Below are positions 25,433-38,122 of a DNA stretch of 64,000 nt, piece by piece. This DNA comes from Dama dama (taxonomy: Eukaryota > Chordata > Mammalia > Artiodactyla > Cervidae). Numbering within the stretch: the stretch's first letter is position 1; the number at the start of each line of letters is the position of its first letter. The notes under the pieces are model-generated. The model saw nothing but the letters and a program-made list of their open reading frames with translations. It searched no databases and was not told where the DNA came from. The DNA lies in NCBI RefSeq assembly GCF_033118175.1, contig NC_083701.1, forward strand, positions 53,271,001 through 53,335,000, written 5' to 3'. Both the position numbers and the translations under genes were made by a program.

Positions 25433-27149
25433 GTGTTTGCTAAAAACTGACATCCTGGCAGGGATAGGGCAGATGTTCTTTAATTTTAAATTTCATTTAG
25501 AGATAGTCTACTTAAACACCAATGATAGAAGCGAATCACCATTTTTATGTTTACTTAATAGTACTCACATAACCCAAAATAATTTCACAATAGCCTTATT
25601 AAAAACAGTATTATAGGAAAAAAATCGTACTAAGGTTCAAGAGGTGTTTAGAAATTAAATGAGCTAATAAACATGAAAATGATTTGTAAAACTAAAATTT
25701 ATATGCTAATATTATCATAGTTATCTTTTCCTGGAATTTTCATTTTGTAAATGTGAAAAGTCTGACTTTTTAAATTTCTTTAAAATAGAATCTTACCTTT
25801 TTAATATTCTGTTCAGTAATTATTGTAATTATTATTGATGTATACATAGAGATGTTGGTAGTAGCCAATAACAAGTTATTTCTACATCATGTTTCTTTGA
25901 TGCACAATTTTATTTATTAGAGTTCTGTTCATAATTCCATTACTATAACTAATTTTTCTTTCATTTGGCCTAATCCTCTATGTTTATACTGAAAATAGAT
26001 GTACTTTTGATAAACATTCATCAGCTATTAAAGGTTTAAATAAAGTCTTTGCATAAGCTTGTATGGATTGCCCATATTTTAAACCTGTAGTTAGGATCCA
26101 GGCTCATTCTACAGTACTTAGGCAAAGACAGTGGTAATCAAGGCATACACACTTATTTAGACTAATAAATAAATGTTCTTTATATAGAAACTGTAAAATC
26201 AATGGATATGCCCTTCTCTTGAGTCAGTAATAGCCTCTGGCTGCCTTTCATTTTCTTGGGCAGGTTGGGCAAGAGAACCAGGAAAAGGAACCAACCCAAA
26301 GAAGTTTATGCTGGTAGAATCTCTAACTTGCACTCCAGAAATCAAAATATATGGTGTTTGAATAAAACATCATATTGTATTAAATCAGAAGTGACAGTGT
26401 TTTCCACTTAAAATTCAACACATTGGTATGTTTTATAGAATACTGCTGCATGAATGTAATCTACTTAATCAGATTTTATAAGCATTTTTGCCATGACCAA
26501 TAAATATCTTCAGTCTCATAGATCAGTTGCTTCATAGAGTAATTACATAAGTCAGGGAAATAAGCCTGCATTTCCACTACCTGATAAAACTTTTGCTCTG
26601 TTTTCAATGTCTCCTCTTCTCTGGGCACTCAAGTATTTGTCATGTGGAAGAATTTCAGTCCATTTGTACCTAAAATCTAACATGACTGAATTAAATGCAC
26701 ACATTTCCTATGTTCACAAAATGCACATAATAAAAATTGAGGAGGATTTCAAATTATAAGTTACTGAGCTTGAGTTATCAGCACAGTCCTTTTCACTGTA
26801 ACTTTTTCAAAGGACTATCCAATTTGGAAATAAAACATTTACCATTCATTGTTGCCCTAGTGCAGTCTGAGCTGGGCAATGAACTGCATACATCTTGAGA
26901 ATCTCTAAAGCATATTCATCTTTGCCAGAAGTGATCTGAAAGAGCAGGATATTCTTGCCATTTTAAATAATTCCATGAAGTCTATGATTGTGGCTTCATT
27001 TTTCTTGTTGGAAAATTGTGGAGTGACATTGCCCCCAAAACCGCCTCTTACCCCCTATTCTCCTAGCACATTTACACACATACAAAGGTGGTAGAATCAC
27101 ACGGTATGCTGGGTTGAGCTTTTCAAGAAAGCATGCAGGGTAGTAGTAT

Positions 27150-28605
27150 GCACCTAGAGCCAAGCATCCTGGAATGTGAAGTCAAGTGGACCTTAGGAAG
27201 CATCACTCCGAACAAAGCTAGTAGAGGTGATAGAAAACTCAGCAGTGGCCACAGGGCTGGAAAAGGTCAGTTTTCACTCCAATCCCAAAGAAAGGCAATG
27301 CCAAAGAATGCTCAAACTACCGCACAATTGCACTCATCTCACATGCTAATAAAGCAATACTCAAAATTCTCCAAGTCAGGATTCAACAGTACATGAACTG
27401 TGAACTTCCAAATGTTCAAGCTGGATTTAGAAAAGGCAGAGGAAACAGAGATCTAATTGCCAACATCCACTGGATCATCAAAAAAGCAAGAGTTCCAGAA
27501 AAACATCTACTTCTGCTTTATTGACTATGCCAAAGTCTTTGACCGTGTGGACCACAACAAACTGGAAAATTCTTGAAAAGATGTGAATACCAGACCACAT
27601 GACCTGCCTCTTGAGAAATCTGTAGGCAGGTCAGGAAGCAACAGTTAGAACTGGATATGGAACAACAGACTGCTTCCAAATCAGGAAAGGAGTACGTCAA
27701 GGCTGTATATTGTCACCCTGCTTATTTAACTTATATGCAAAGTACATCATGAGAAATGCTGGACTGGATGAAGCACAAGTTGGAATCAAGATTACTGGAA
27801 GAAATATCAATAACCTTAGATATGCAGATGATACCACTTATGGCAGAAAGCAAAGAACTAAAGAGCCTCATGATGAAAGTGAAAGAGGAGAATGAAAAAG
27901 TTGGCTTAAAACTCAACATTCAGAAAACTAAGATCATGGCATCTGGTCCCATCACTTCATGGCAAATAGATGGGGAAACAGTGGAAACAGTGAGAGACTT
28001 TATTTTTTGGGCTCCAAAATCACTGCAGCTGGTGATTACAGCCATGAAATTAAAAGACGCTTGCTCCTTGGAAGAAAAGTTATGACCAACCTAGACAGCA
28101 TATTAAAAAGCAGAGATATTACTTTGAAAAAAGGTCCGTCTTGTCAAAGCTATGGTTTTTCCAGTAATCATGTATGAATGTGAGAGTTGGACTATAAGGA
28201 AAGCTGAGCGCCAAAGAATTGATGCTTTTGAACTGTGGTGTTGGAGAAGAGTGTTGAGAGTCCCTTGGACTGCAAGGAGATCCAACCAGTCCATCCCAAA
28301 GGAAATCAGTCCTGAATATTCTTGAAAGGACTGATGCTGAAGCTGCAACTCCAATTCTTTGGCCACCTGATTCAAAGAACTGACTCATTGGAAAAGACCC
28401 TGATGCTGGGAATAATTGAAGGGAGGAGAAGAAGGGGACGACAGAAGATGAGATGGTTGGATGGCATCACCGACTCAATGGACATGAGTTTGAGTAAACC
28501 CTGGGAGTTGGTGATGAACAGGGAAGCCTGGTGTGCTGCAGTCCATGGGGTCGCAAAGAGTCGGACACGACTGAGAGACTGTACTGAGCTGAACTGATGC
28601 AGGGT
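27150..28605 (+). mobile_element. BovB LINE, 5'-truncated, broken
   Basis: Starts in ggaatgtgaagtcaagtgg (upstream of the reverse transcriptase) and runs to the 3' end (gactgagagactgtactgag). Reverse-transcriptase pieces appear in several frames, with YADD at 27821-27832. Stops and frameshifts interrupt it, for example between the 27710 and 27756 frames. The C-terminal part (28322-28597) includes the RRRRGRQKMRWLDGITDSM segment. Same direction as SYBU. Confidence 0.95.
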
Positions 28606-29467
28606 GAACAACAAACAATAATAATGAAGCTCAGATTATCTTTGAAAATTCTTTAAAATGGCTGTAGGTTCACCATTTAGCCAGTTTCCTTTTAACATCG
28701 GAACAGGTCGTGTTTTTAAAATTAGTTAAATAGCAGATGAACTTCTTGGTTTATAGTTAGAACCCTTGTATAAAAATATTTGTGTCTTCAGGCCCTAGAA
28801 ACACACATGATTCAGTGAGCTGTGAGAACTAAGCAAATTCACATCTCCCATTTCATTTTAACTCCCAGGCCTAAGCTGGAAAATGCCTACACTATTAAAA
28901 CTTTCTCTCCCTCTTTCTCAAATTGGATAGCTGAATTTGATTGATTTAAATGAGAATGTGACAAGACAGGATTCTTTTGCCAAAAAGTCCACTAGCCTCC
29001 TAGGATTACAGAGCTCATGGTGCCAGACAAGCTCTCACTTAAGGGTTTCCTGGGAAGCATTAACACATGCAGTGAACTTGCGCCTTGGCATAAAAAAGAT
29101 ATGAACTGGAGTGCCATTTCTACCAGATATGTCAATTTGGACAAGATAACTTTAACACTTTGAGCTTCAATTTTCTTAATTTTCAATTGTAAATGAATTA
29201 TAATACCCACTTGAAGCATCTGTTTAGGGTTAAATGAGAGAATTTTTAATAAGTGTACTGTAGTGTGTACCATAAATGTCAGCTGTTGATATAATCAGGG
29301 GATAAGAATAAGGATTCCTTAAGGCTTTTTTTTTTTTTTTTTTAAAGCTGTTACCTTTTTTTAAACAAACCACCAGAGGGTAGTAGAGAACAAATAGTTT
29401 GTATACGTTGTTCCAGGTGCTGTCTCTGTGAAATGACCAGGATCTTGTCCTCGTGTTACATCTATCT
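28606..29467. other. Non-coding DNA
   Basis: Unique AT-rich sequence with a T-run at 29327-29343. Confidence 0.5.
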
Positions 29468-29477
29468 ACCTGTTCTA

Positions 29478-29694
29478 TCTGGTTTCCCAGGTGACTCGGT
29501 GGTAAAGAAGCCACCCGCTAGGCAGGAGACACAGGCTTGATCCCTGAGTGGGGAGGATCCCCTGGAGAAGGAAATCTCCTGGCAAGAATATTTGCCAGGA
29601 AAATCCCTATGGGCAGAGAAGCCTGGCGACCTACAACCCATGGGGTCGCAAAGAATTGGACATGACTTAGTGACTAAACAACAACACAAGAGCA
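29478..29694 (+). mobile_element. Bov-tA SINE with target duplication
   Basis: ggtttcccaggtgactcgg through ggacatgacttagtgac. The direct repeat acctgttcta flanks it (29468-29477 and 29695-29704). Confidence 0.9.
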
Positions 29695-29859
29695 ACCTGT
29701 TCTAAAAACATGGAATAAGCTTTCACTATTCTTAAATACCCAGATTTTACATACAGCAGGGAATAGGCTCTACTAAGTATAAATTGCTTTATTCCTGAAC
29801 TAAAGGAGAAAGAGAAATATAAATCTGGCTTTGAAGTGTTTTGTTCATGCATAGTGTTT

Positions 29860-30071
29860 GAAAGTGTTAGTCGCCTAGTCATATCCGACTCTTTTCTGAC
29901 CCCATGAACTGTAGCCTGCCAGGCTTCTCTGTCCATGGGATTTCCTAGGCAAGAATACTGGAGTGGGTTGCCATTTCCTTCCCCAAGGGATCTTCCCGAC
30001 CCAGGGATAGAACCTGGGTCTCCTGTATTGCAGGCAGATTCTTTATGGTCTGAGCCACCAGGGAAGCCTAT
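29860..30071 (-). mobile_element. Bov-tA SINE with target duplication
   Basis: gttagtcgcctagtcatatcc through gagccaccagggaagcc. atagtgttt occurs on both sides (29851-29859 and 30072-30080). It faces the copy at 29478. Confidence 0.9.
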
Positions 30072-30221
30072 ATAGTGTTTTAAGTGGTTGGAAATATTTC
30101 AGGTTCTATGTGAAACACAAATGGATGCATCTTCTTTGTGATACTATCTAAAGATACCAAATTGATCGTAGTGAAGTTTTAGTGCGTTTCTTGTTTATTT
30201 AGGGAGTGCAGGTCATTACGC

Positions 30222-30345
30222 ATGCCTGCTCAGTTGCTCGGTCGGTCTGACTCTTTGCAACCACAGGGACTGTAGCCCACTAGGCTCCTCTCTCCCTGGG
30301 ATTCTCCAGTCAATAATACTGGAGTGAGTGGCCATTTCCTCCAAT
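30222..30345 (-). mobile_element. Bov-tA SINE fragment
   Basis: ctcagttgctcggtcggtctg and ctggagtgagtggccatttcc; head missing. Confidence 0.85.
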
Positions 30346-30527
30346 GGGCCATCGTAAAAACAATTTAAATAAACACACTTGAAATATATCTAAGGAGTTT
30401 CAAGCTGCTACATCTTTTTACTCTCTGTTTTATGCAAGGATTGTGTATGAAAGTCAACATTATCATTATAGCGTATGAATTCTGGGTAAAAATGAGCTGG
30501 GATGTGTAACTTAGAGAGTAAGCTGGA

Positions 30528-30640
30528 AATTCCCTGGTGGTCCAGTGGTTAGGACTCTGCTCTTCCACTGCTGGGAGCCTGGGTTCGATCCCTGGAGAGG
30601 GAACTAAGATTCTCTGGTATGGCCCCCCCAAAAAAATTTA
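30528..30640 (+). mobile_element. Short CHR-type SINE
   Basis: aattccctggtggtccagtgg, then gggttcgatccctgg and an A-rich tail. tRNA-Glu-like head; not a functional tRNA gene. Confidence 0.75.
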
Positions 30641-30711
30641 TAGAGAGTAAGTTAAAACAAGATCATTGAGATTGAGGAGATGGAACACAAGAGATTATTA
30701 TGTGATTCTAA

Positions 30712-30938
30712 TCTATTTGGCTCAACAATAAAGAATCCGCCTGCAGTGCAGCAGATACAAGAGACACGGGTTCGATCCTTGGATTGGGAAGATCCCCTGG
30801 AAGAGGAAATGGCAATCCACTCCAGTATTCTTGCCTGAAAGATCTCATGGACAGAGGAGGAGCCTGGTGGGCTCCAGTCCCCAAAGTCCACTCTTTGGGG
30901 TCGCAAAGAGTTGGACACAGCTGACCACAGAGGAGGAG
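30712..30938 (+). mobile_element. Bov-tA SINE
   Basis: ttggctcaacaataaagaatc through agttggacacagctgacc, with a small internal duplication around ccaaagtccactctttgggg. Confidence 0.85.
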
Positions 30939-31056
30939 AATCTATTTTCCAAAGGTTACAAGTTCATAAAAAATGTAGATAATAATATTAATGGATTTGT
31001 ACCCAAAACTAGAGTTCATGCTATATTTGTAAACATATAATGTTCAGACTTTGAGT

Positions 31057-31291
31057 AGAGCAATGGTTCTCAATCAGGGACAATTTTGTGCTCCAGGGGG
31101 CATTTGGGAATGTCTGGAGACATTTTTGATTTGTCAAAACATGGATAAGGACAGTCGTGGGGGTGATGCTACTAGAATCTAGCAAGTAGAGGATGGAGAT
31201 GCTGCTAAATGTCATACAATGAAAGGACAGGCCCCACAACAGAGAATTATCAGGCCAAATATGTTAATAGTGCTGCTGTTCAGAAACCCTG
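31057..31291 (+). mobile_element. MER5A-type hAT-Charlie DNA transposon
   Basis: Near full-length non-autonomous element: caatggttctcaatc at the left, ggaatgtctggagacatt inside, gctgctaaatgtcatacaatg, and cagaaaccctg at the right. Old (shared by eutherians), no transposase. Confidence 0.85.
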
Positions 31292-32330
31292 GAATAAAGC
31301 CATGGATTTTCAAAGACTCTTCGTGCATCACTGGATGTTTTCCATTTCTATCCCAAGTCCACACTGGTAGTGTCGAGAAGAGCTCTCTACTGAGAAGCAC
31401 AGCAGTTGGCTTGGCGTTCATCTTCCATTTCTAAAGCAGCAGAATTTCCAACGTTTCCATTTAAAGATTGTGCCATTTTCACTCAGTTTGTGATGGGTAT
31501 TAAATGTGCTTTGGAAACTTACAAGCTCTCAGTAAAGACAATTAGCAGAAAACAAAAACAGGAGAGCAGGTGTCTAGCTTTTCTTCCCCCCAAATGGCTT
31601 TAATGCAATAAAAAATGGGAAGTGTGAATAAAGCTGCTTTGTGTTTCAAGTAGGAGCATTTGGAAGTATTGATATAATGCCTTCGGGACATGAAGTCTTC
31701 AGTTACACGATCACTTATTTAGAAATGTGATGAAGTGTGAAGAAACTGAACCAGCAGGAGGAATCATTTAAATTTTTAAAAAATCTCAAAAATAGTTTCA
31801 TAGAGCATGTATGTGGCTACAAATCAGCTGGCATATGTAGGAGAGACTGAGTTTAACTGTCACAAATCCACTGACTTCTCTTATTAGCAGCTAAAAGAGA
31901 GCCATAGGAGAAGAAGAAGGTAACTTACCGACGTTATTGAGCTGATTTGGAGGAAAAATGGAAGTTCTCACTTTTAAACTATAATTACACTTGATTTGCC
32001 TATTTCCAATCCAACCAAAAAATAAAACATAAATTTCAAAAACGGGTAAAGCAAATCTGTCTTCCCAATTGAATCTTCAAGACTTGAAAACCTTTGATTG
32101 TAATTACATTTACTAGGAAACTGTCCAGATTGACTGCTTTATCCAGCTAATTTATGCTGGTGTAGAGACCTATCCTGTCCAATATGGTAGTATTAACCAT
32201 GCGGTTATGATGGAGCCCTTGAAGTGTGGCTGGGCTGATTGAGATCTGTTGTAGTTGTGAAGTACAAACTGGAATATGAAGACTTGTCCAAAAGAGAAAA
32301 CTTTCATTAACGGTTTTTATATGGATGATA
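31292..32330. other. Non-coding DNA, nothing recognised
   Basis: Short chance open frames on both strands; no exon signal. Confidence 0.5.
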
Positions 32331-32460
32331 TGTTTTTTGGGGGGGTTTTGTCCCATGCCACACGGCTTGCTGTATCTTAGTTCTCTGATCAGGGATTGAA
32401 CCTGGGCCCTCAGCAGTGAAAGCTCAGAATCCTAAACCACTGGATTCCAGGGAATTCCTG
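32331..32460 (-). mobile_element. Short CHR-type SINE
   Basis: Reverse complement: agggattgaacctgggccc (tRNA-like B box) and ccaggggaattcc-like end, with a T/G-rich left edge matching the A-rich tail. Confidence 0.7.
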
Positions 32461-32663
32461 ACATGTTGATGTGACAGTATTTTGGATATGCTGAGTTGAA
32501 TAAAATATATTTTAAAGTTAAATTAATCTATTTTTTAATGTTGCTGCTAGAAGATTTAAAAGTACATTTATAATACTGTATATAAAAGTATATTTATAAT
32601 ACTGATTATTTTTATTGAACACTGCTGGCCTAGACCATTCAGGTTTTAATTGAGTAATCACTT

Positions 32664-32872
32664 GACCTTCCCTGGTGGCTCAGACTGTAAGGAATATGCC
32701 TGCAGTGTGGCAGACCTGGGTGTGATCCCTGGGTCAGGGAAGATCCCCTGGAGAAGGAAATGGTAACCAATTCCAGTGTTCTTGCCTGGAGAATTCCATG
32801 AACAGAGGAGTCTGGTGGGCTATAGTCCAGGAGGTCGCAAAGAGTCGGACATAGCTGAGCAACTAACACTGC
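32664..32872 (+). mobile_element. Bov-tA SINE
   Basis: accttccctggtggctcagac through gagtcggacatagctgagc. Confidence 0.9.
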
Positions 32873-34039
32873 ATGATTAAATGAGCATGTGAGAAATTAT
32901 GACTATATGAGAGGGAAATGCATAAGAATACATGGATTGCTAATCATTCTACTACGCAGTACCATTTTCCTAGTGTTAATGCCCATTTGCAGCCTACAGG
33001 AACCTTCTGCTTTCACCAGACAGGCTCTTCCCAGCCTTCCTTCCTACACCTAGTGCTCTCTCTGTTTTTCAGCTTACAAGGTTCCCTTTGTCTGAGATAC
33101 CTCCCCTGCCTCATCTTTACCTCATTCTTCAAGATCTAACTCAAAAACACTACTTCATCATAGGTGGTTTTCCCCAGCTGCAAGTGGCCTCCTCCATTTC
33201 TGAACTCTTCAGCATCTAACCTGTACCAGCCTTCCTCGAAGTATGCTTCTTCTAACACTGGAACTGCCAGAGTTATGTTTTCTAAGAAAAAACGTTCCAC
33301 GGTTAAATGAGTTAGGGAAACACTGACTTAAATGAAGTCAATTGGTATCTTTTACTGCAGGATTTCTCAGGGCCCTTAATGGCTTAATATGTATTGAGAA
33401 TTTTTAAAGAGCCACTTGGTATATAGCATTTCCTAGTCCTTGTTGACGATGGACTATATTTTTTTCACCAAGAATTTTATAGGACTGAGTTACTAGCAAC
33501 ACATTTTGAGAAGTAATGCATATACCACTAACCAGCACATATTCCATTGTGGCTTTTTTTCCTCCTTTGATTCCAGCCATTACATATATTGTGTGCCTTT
33601 AAATTTTCAAATTTTTATTTGTTGTTTCCTAACATATACTGTATGTGATTCATTGAAGCCAGAAATAATCTTGGTTAGCCCTTTGCAAAATTACTGAATT
33701 ACTTCAGTAATTGTTGATTTAGCTTAATATATTAAGTGATCATACTTAATACTTACTTTGCACAATATTTGCACAATACTTTCAAATTTAAACAGTTAAG
33801 TAGTGCTGCAGGACAGTCGAACCTGTTCAGTGTGGAAAAGCATCAGCAACACGAAACAAAGCCAATAAATACATGCAGTATTTATTTGAGGACAAAAGGG
33901 GTAAAATCTTGAGAGTATGAGCTAGGAGTCAAATCAAAGACTAGAAAATGGGAGCAGAAAAGAGAATTCTAAGTAAAAAAAAAAATTATGGTGAAGGAAA
34001 GACAAAGATGGATAATAAAGTATCACCAGAAATATTTTT
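32873..34039. other. Non-coding DNA, nothing recognised
   Basis: Contains a decayed mammalian repeat-like piece (33000-33260, with cttccttcctacacctagtgctc) of uncertain family. Remainder AT-rich unique. Confidence 0.4.
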
Positions 34040-34262
34040 TGGACTTCCCTGTAGCTCTGATAGTAAAGAATCTGTCTGCAATGCAGAAGACCCTGATTTG
34101 ATCCCTGGGTCAGGAAGACCCTCAGAAGAAGGGAATGGCAACCCACTCTAGTATTCTTGCCTGGAGAATCCCATGGACAGAGGAGCCTGGCAGGCTACAG
34201 GGCTACAGTCCATGGGGTCACAAAGAGTCGGATAGGACTGAGCAATTAACATTACACTACTA
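34040..34262 (+). mobile_element. Bov-tA SINE
   Basis: ggacttccctgtagctctg through gactgagcaattaac, with a small duplication of ggctacag near the 3' end. Confidence 0.9.
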
Positions 34263-35048
34263 CACTACAGAGATATTTTAATTGTGATGTAAAAAGCACC
34301 TCCATCAGATGTTGGTTTGCCTTATGTTAACTGTGACTCATTTTTTCAAAAATATGCCCTCAGTGACCAAATTTAAAAGCCTAATTGATTCATTACAATT
34401 ATATACATATGCATTGACTAATCAAAATTAGAATATTTTAAGCCAGTCATAAGAGTTAAACGGGATACCTAATAAATGTGTGATCCAGAGACTCTTCTAT
34501 CCTATTCTGTCCTTTATTGTTCCTATCTCTGCCCTAATGTCCTTGTTTTATTCATATATATTTATGAACGTGACCTTCCCACCCCCAGGTAGAATATGAG
34601 TGAGGGAGACTGAGAAGGTTTTATACCTGTTTATATTTCTGATGCCTGACCTAATTCATTTATATTTGTGGACCCCCTGACAGTGGCTTTATGCATCATG
34701 TTGAAGAAAGCGGTAGCTATTTGCTTGATTTCCTCCTAAAAAATCAAGAGTATCTCAGGATCCAAATTCTCCTTAATAACCCCTGATAAATGTCATCCAT
34801 GACTTTTCTGTATGGCAGATGTCTTAATCAATTTTTATCAATAAGTGTGTATTTATAATCTGTTTACTATGTTTGGCACAGGTGCTTTGGAAGGGTAAAA
34901 AGAAAGTAAAATACATATTTCTTTGCTTTTAGGATTGAGAGGAAAATACAAACAGATAAATAGAAAGCAAATGGAGAATGGGTGCTAAATTCTGTGGCGC
35001 ATATACTTCAGAAAGGGGGAACTGAAAACAGGTTGGGATACAAAGAAA
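34263..35048. other. Non-coding DNA, nothing recognised
   Basis: AT-rich unique sequence. Confidence 0.5.
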
Positions 35049-35115
35049 TTTTGCAAAGTAACAAAAAAATTTGCTTGCAAATTTTGCAAGGTAACAAATT
35101 TGCTTGCAAATTTTT
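35049..35115. repeat. Imperfect tandem repeat, two copies of about 32 bp
   Basis: attttgcaaagtaacaaaa and attttgcaaggtaacaaat open the two copies; both end in tttgcttgcaaa. It abuts the hairpin at 35116. Confidence 0.8.
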
Positions 35116-35148
35116 GCAGGCAGAAAGTAAAGTCCACTTTCTGCCTGC
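35116..35148. repeat. Perfect inverted repeat, 13-base arms
   Basis: gcaggcagaaagt, a 7-base loop, then actttctgcctgc. The right arm overlaps the start of the adjacent SINE fragment. Confidence 0.9.
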
Positions 35149-35292
35149 CAGTGCAGGAGATGCAAGTTCTATCCCTGGGTTGGAAAGATCCCCTGGAGAA
35201 GGAAATGGCAACTTGCTCCAGTATTCTTGCCTGGAAAAGAGGAGCCTGGCGGGGTGGCAAAAGAATCTGACATGACTAAGTGACCAAATGAC
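35143..35292 (+). mobile_element. Bov-tA SINE fragment
   Basis: gcctgccagtgcaggagatg through atctgacatgactaagtgacc; about 20 bases are missing around ggaaaagaggagcctgg. Confidence 0.85.
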
Positions 35293-35492
35293 AATGAAGC
35301 CAAGGGCATGAGAGACCAGAGGGCCCAAGAAGATTTTTGAGGAGGGGATCTACAGGACAAATCCTATGCTAATAAATCCTGTTCTAGAGTCCTATGTAGA
35401 TTAAATTCATATATAGATGCAGATATAGATTATAGCGAAGGAGAGGCTACATAAGGAAGACCACATAGGAGACCATTGGCTTTAGCCTACAT

Positions 35493-35588
35493 TGTGACCC
35501 CATGGACTAGCTGACCAGGCTCCTCTGTCCATGGGATTCCCCAGGCAAGAGTATTGGAGTGGGTTGCAATTTCCTTCTCTAGGGGATC
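35493..35588 (-). mobile_element. Bov-tA SINE fragment
   Basis: gtgaccccatggactagctg and caggcaagagtattggagtgg. Confidence 0.8.
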
Positions 35589-36136
35589 TTACGAATCATA
35601 GATATTTGTAAATATTTATGCAGGCAGAGGTGAAGAGCTCTTATGAATCTGGCAACGGGATTGTGATTGGTAAAACTTACTGTTCTCTGTGTACAAAAGA
35701 GCAAATTCAAAATGGGCCATTGTAAAATAACAGTGCTGCTTTTATTGACTGTGTGGGCTCCTCGTTGAAAAAGGACAATATAAATAAATATGTAGGCAGT
35801 GAAATGCACCAAAGAGCTATCCGATTTGACAGCCTCTACCCCTGTTACCCTGGAGAACCTCAAACTGCAGTCATTACTAGAAGTCTTATAGGTGCTGGGG
35901 CAAGCAAGAAGTGACCGATTGTCAAGCTGTTTGTTATCTCCTATACAATTGCCAAACTGGAAATTCCCTTGGCTAATTTTCTCTCATTGCCCAAATGGAA
36001 GTCCATTGTGGAGTAGACTTGGGCAATACTCTGTTACTGAAAGTAAACATAAGGCTCACCCACATCATTGGGAAAGTTGGCAAACAGGATCTAATAATCA
36101 CTGTTTGGTAAACCCAGTACTGTTCCATCCTTACAA

Positions 36137-36715
36137 ATGGATCTGAAAACACAAGTGCTTGGTGACCACAAAATGACATATACATTCTGTGTGGGTAGGA
36201 CTCCTTTGCCAAATGTTAAGCTATTGTGTTTAAAAGAGGTCAAGCAGGTGAATACAAGGTTCAAAGAAAATGTAATTCTTCACAACGTCTATGAGCTTGG
36301 AGTGGATGTAAATAACAAGCATATTGGTTTAATGGGTAATAGTATTAGCGCTAATCTCCAAATGAAGAGAGACGTTCCTGACCTGCTCAAGCAGGAAATG
36401 CCCCCTCTGAGTTTCAATACCTCCACCTTAATTGCCATTGAGAGAGCCAGCAGCTTCGGTTAAAACCTTGGCTTTTTTGACATTTTTGCCACACTTACCT
36501 CTCTTTATAACATATCAAACAACCCCCTTTGTCTTTGTGAATTAAAAACTTCAGCAGATTTTGTGGAAGACCGCTTAACAACACTGAAGAAAGCAGATGG
36601 AACGCACTGGTTGGAGCATTAAACAGGGCAGACACGGCCCTCCTTCGTGGATTACCTGTGTAAGAGCCTGTTTAAAAGCGTGGTCAGTGAGAAAATCACA
36701 GGTTCAGGCCTATAA
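36137..36715 (+). pseudogene. Decayed unidentified reading frame, possible retrocopy
   Basis: One frame reads 193 codons with only two internal stops (36461 and 36620) before the TAA at 36713. The first part (108 codons, MDLKTQVLGDHKMTYTF...) and the part after the first stop (with KTSADFVEDRLTTLKKADG and RPSFVDYLCKSLFKS) have protein-like composition. Upstream frames at 35830-36136 (for example TPVTLENLKLQSLLEV) may belong to the same source after frameshifts. I do not recognise the protein. No intron-like breaks are visible, which would fit a processed copy, but no poly(A) tail is obvious because a SINE follows at 36743. It could still be chance. Confidence 0.35.
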
Positions 36716-36742
36716 GTGAGAATCCAGAGAGCCCTGAAGATG

Positions 36743-36952
36743 TTGTTTGGTCACTTAGTCGTGTCCCATTCTTTTGTGACTCCATGGACTGTAGCCCGCC
36801 AAGCTTCTCTGTCCGTGGAATTTCACAGGCAAGTGCTGGAGCTGGTTGCCGTTTCCTTCTCCAGGGGATCTTCCCAACCCAGGAATCGAACACGAATCTC
36901 CTGCATTGGCAGGTGGGTTCTTTACCTCTGAGCCACCTGGGAAGTCCACCTG
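36743..36952 (-). mobile_element. Bov-tA SINE
   Basis: cacttagtcgtgtcccattc through ctgagccacctgggaagtcc. Confidence 0.9.
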
Positions 36953-38111
36953 AAGGTGTTAATTAGCCTTAAATTTGTCCTGCACCTCTGCTCATCATTG
37001 AGATGTTAGACCTACTCTCCAAATGGCATTGTCTTCCACTCTGAATTACTGGTGAGTGCAGAAAGAAACCCAAAGGTAGCATCCTTCAGTAGGATCAGAC
37101 AAAATGAGGGATAGTATTGTGATGGAAAATTTTAGGGAAAGTCTTTCATTTATTATAATAATGTTATTGAAAACTGCGTATATCACGTTTGGGGATATTC
37201 ATAAAGAAGGTGCATCCCAGAGTTTAAAATTATTGGATATAAATATAGACCCAACAATGAACATGCCTTAAAAGCACATGCAGTCAAAGAACCTGACATG
37301 TTTATTAATCCCTTTGGAGGGCTGCTGCAGTAAAATCCTGCGGATGCTTCCCAGTTGGCTAGAGAATAGGATTGCTCCAAGGTTTCAGGTTGAAAAGCCT
37401 CACACATCTCTGTAGGCAAGAAAGTTTGGCACTGGTACTGAAAAACTACAAAGACATATTCCCCAATATTTATCATATGATTTATATTCTTCAGTGATTT
37501 CCAGTTTCAATGGCAACAGTGGGAAGGAATAGATGAAGTCAGGTTACAGGAATAGAATGCTGGAGAAAGGGCTTGAATATCTAATGCACATTTCTATGGA
37601 CGGCCCAATGCCAGGAGTATATAACGGCAGACCTGCTGTCAACCTTTTCTTTTTAAAACTCACCAGAATAAACACATTACCCTTTGGCAAAAAGAACATC
37701 AGAAAACCTCAGCTTTGAAGAACCATATTTCTTCTGATAAAAAAAGAAACAGGATTTTCTGTTCAAACCACTTCTGTAAATCACCATGATCTCTGGCTGT
37801 GTTTGTAAATGATGGATAAGTGATTAGTCTGCAGTAAAGTGTCATACTAGAACTACGATAGCAAAATAAAGTGAAGTGAATACATTTCCCACCATTCACG
37901 GCTGTTGTTCCTTCCTTTAGTTTGTGATGCTTATAGAAACAGCAGCACCCTGGAAAGTAATTCAAGGGATTCAACCAAGGGGAAAAAAGACTTGTTTGAT
38001 TCTCACTTGACCGTATTTCTTATTTTAAAGAAAATATACAGCATATGTTCTATATCAACAGGTAGCATTCTTTTGTCATGTTTTTTTTTTTCTGTGTTTT
38101 TATTCTTGCTT
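36953..38111. other. Non-coding DNA, nothing recognised
   Basis: AT-rich, chance open frames only. Confidence 0.5.
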
Positions 38112-38122
38112 TATCTTAAAAT

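Larger units (their letters stand above)
23874..27149. other. Long AT-rich non-coding stretch
   Basis: Unique sequence apart from the simple repeats listed separately. No exon or RNA gene recognised. Confidence 0.5.
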
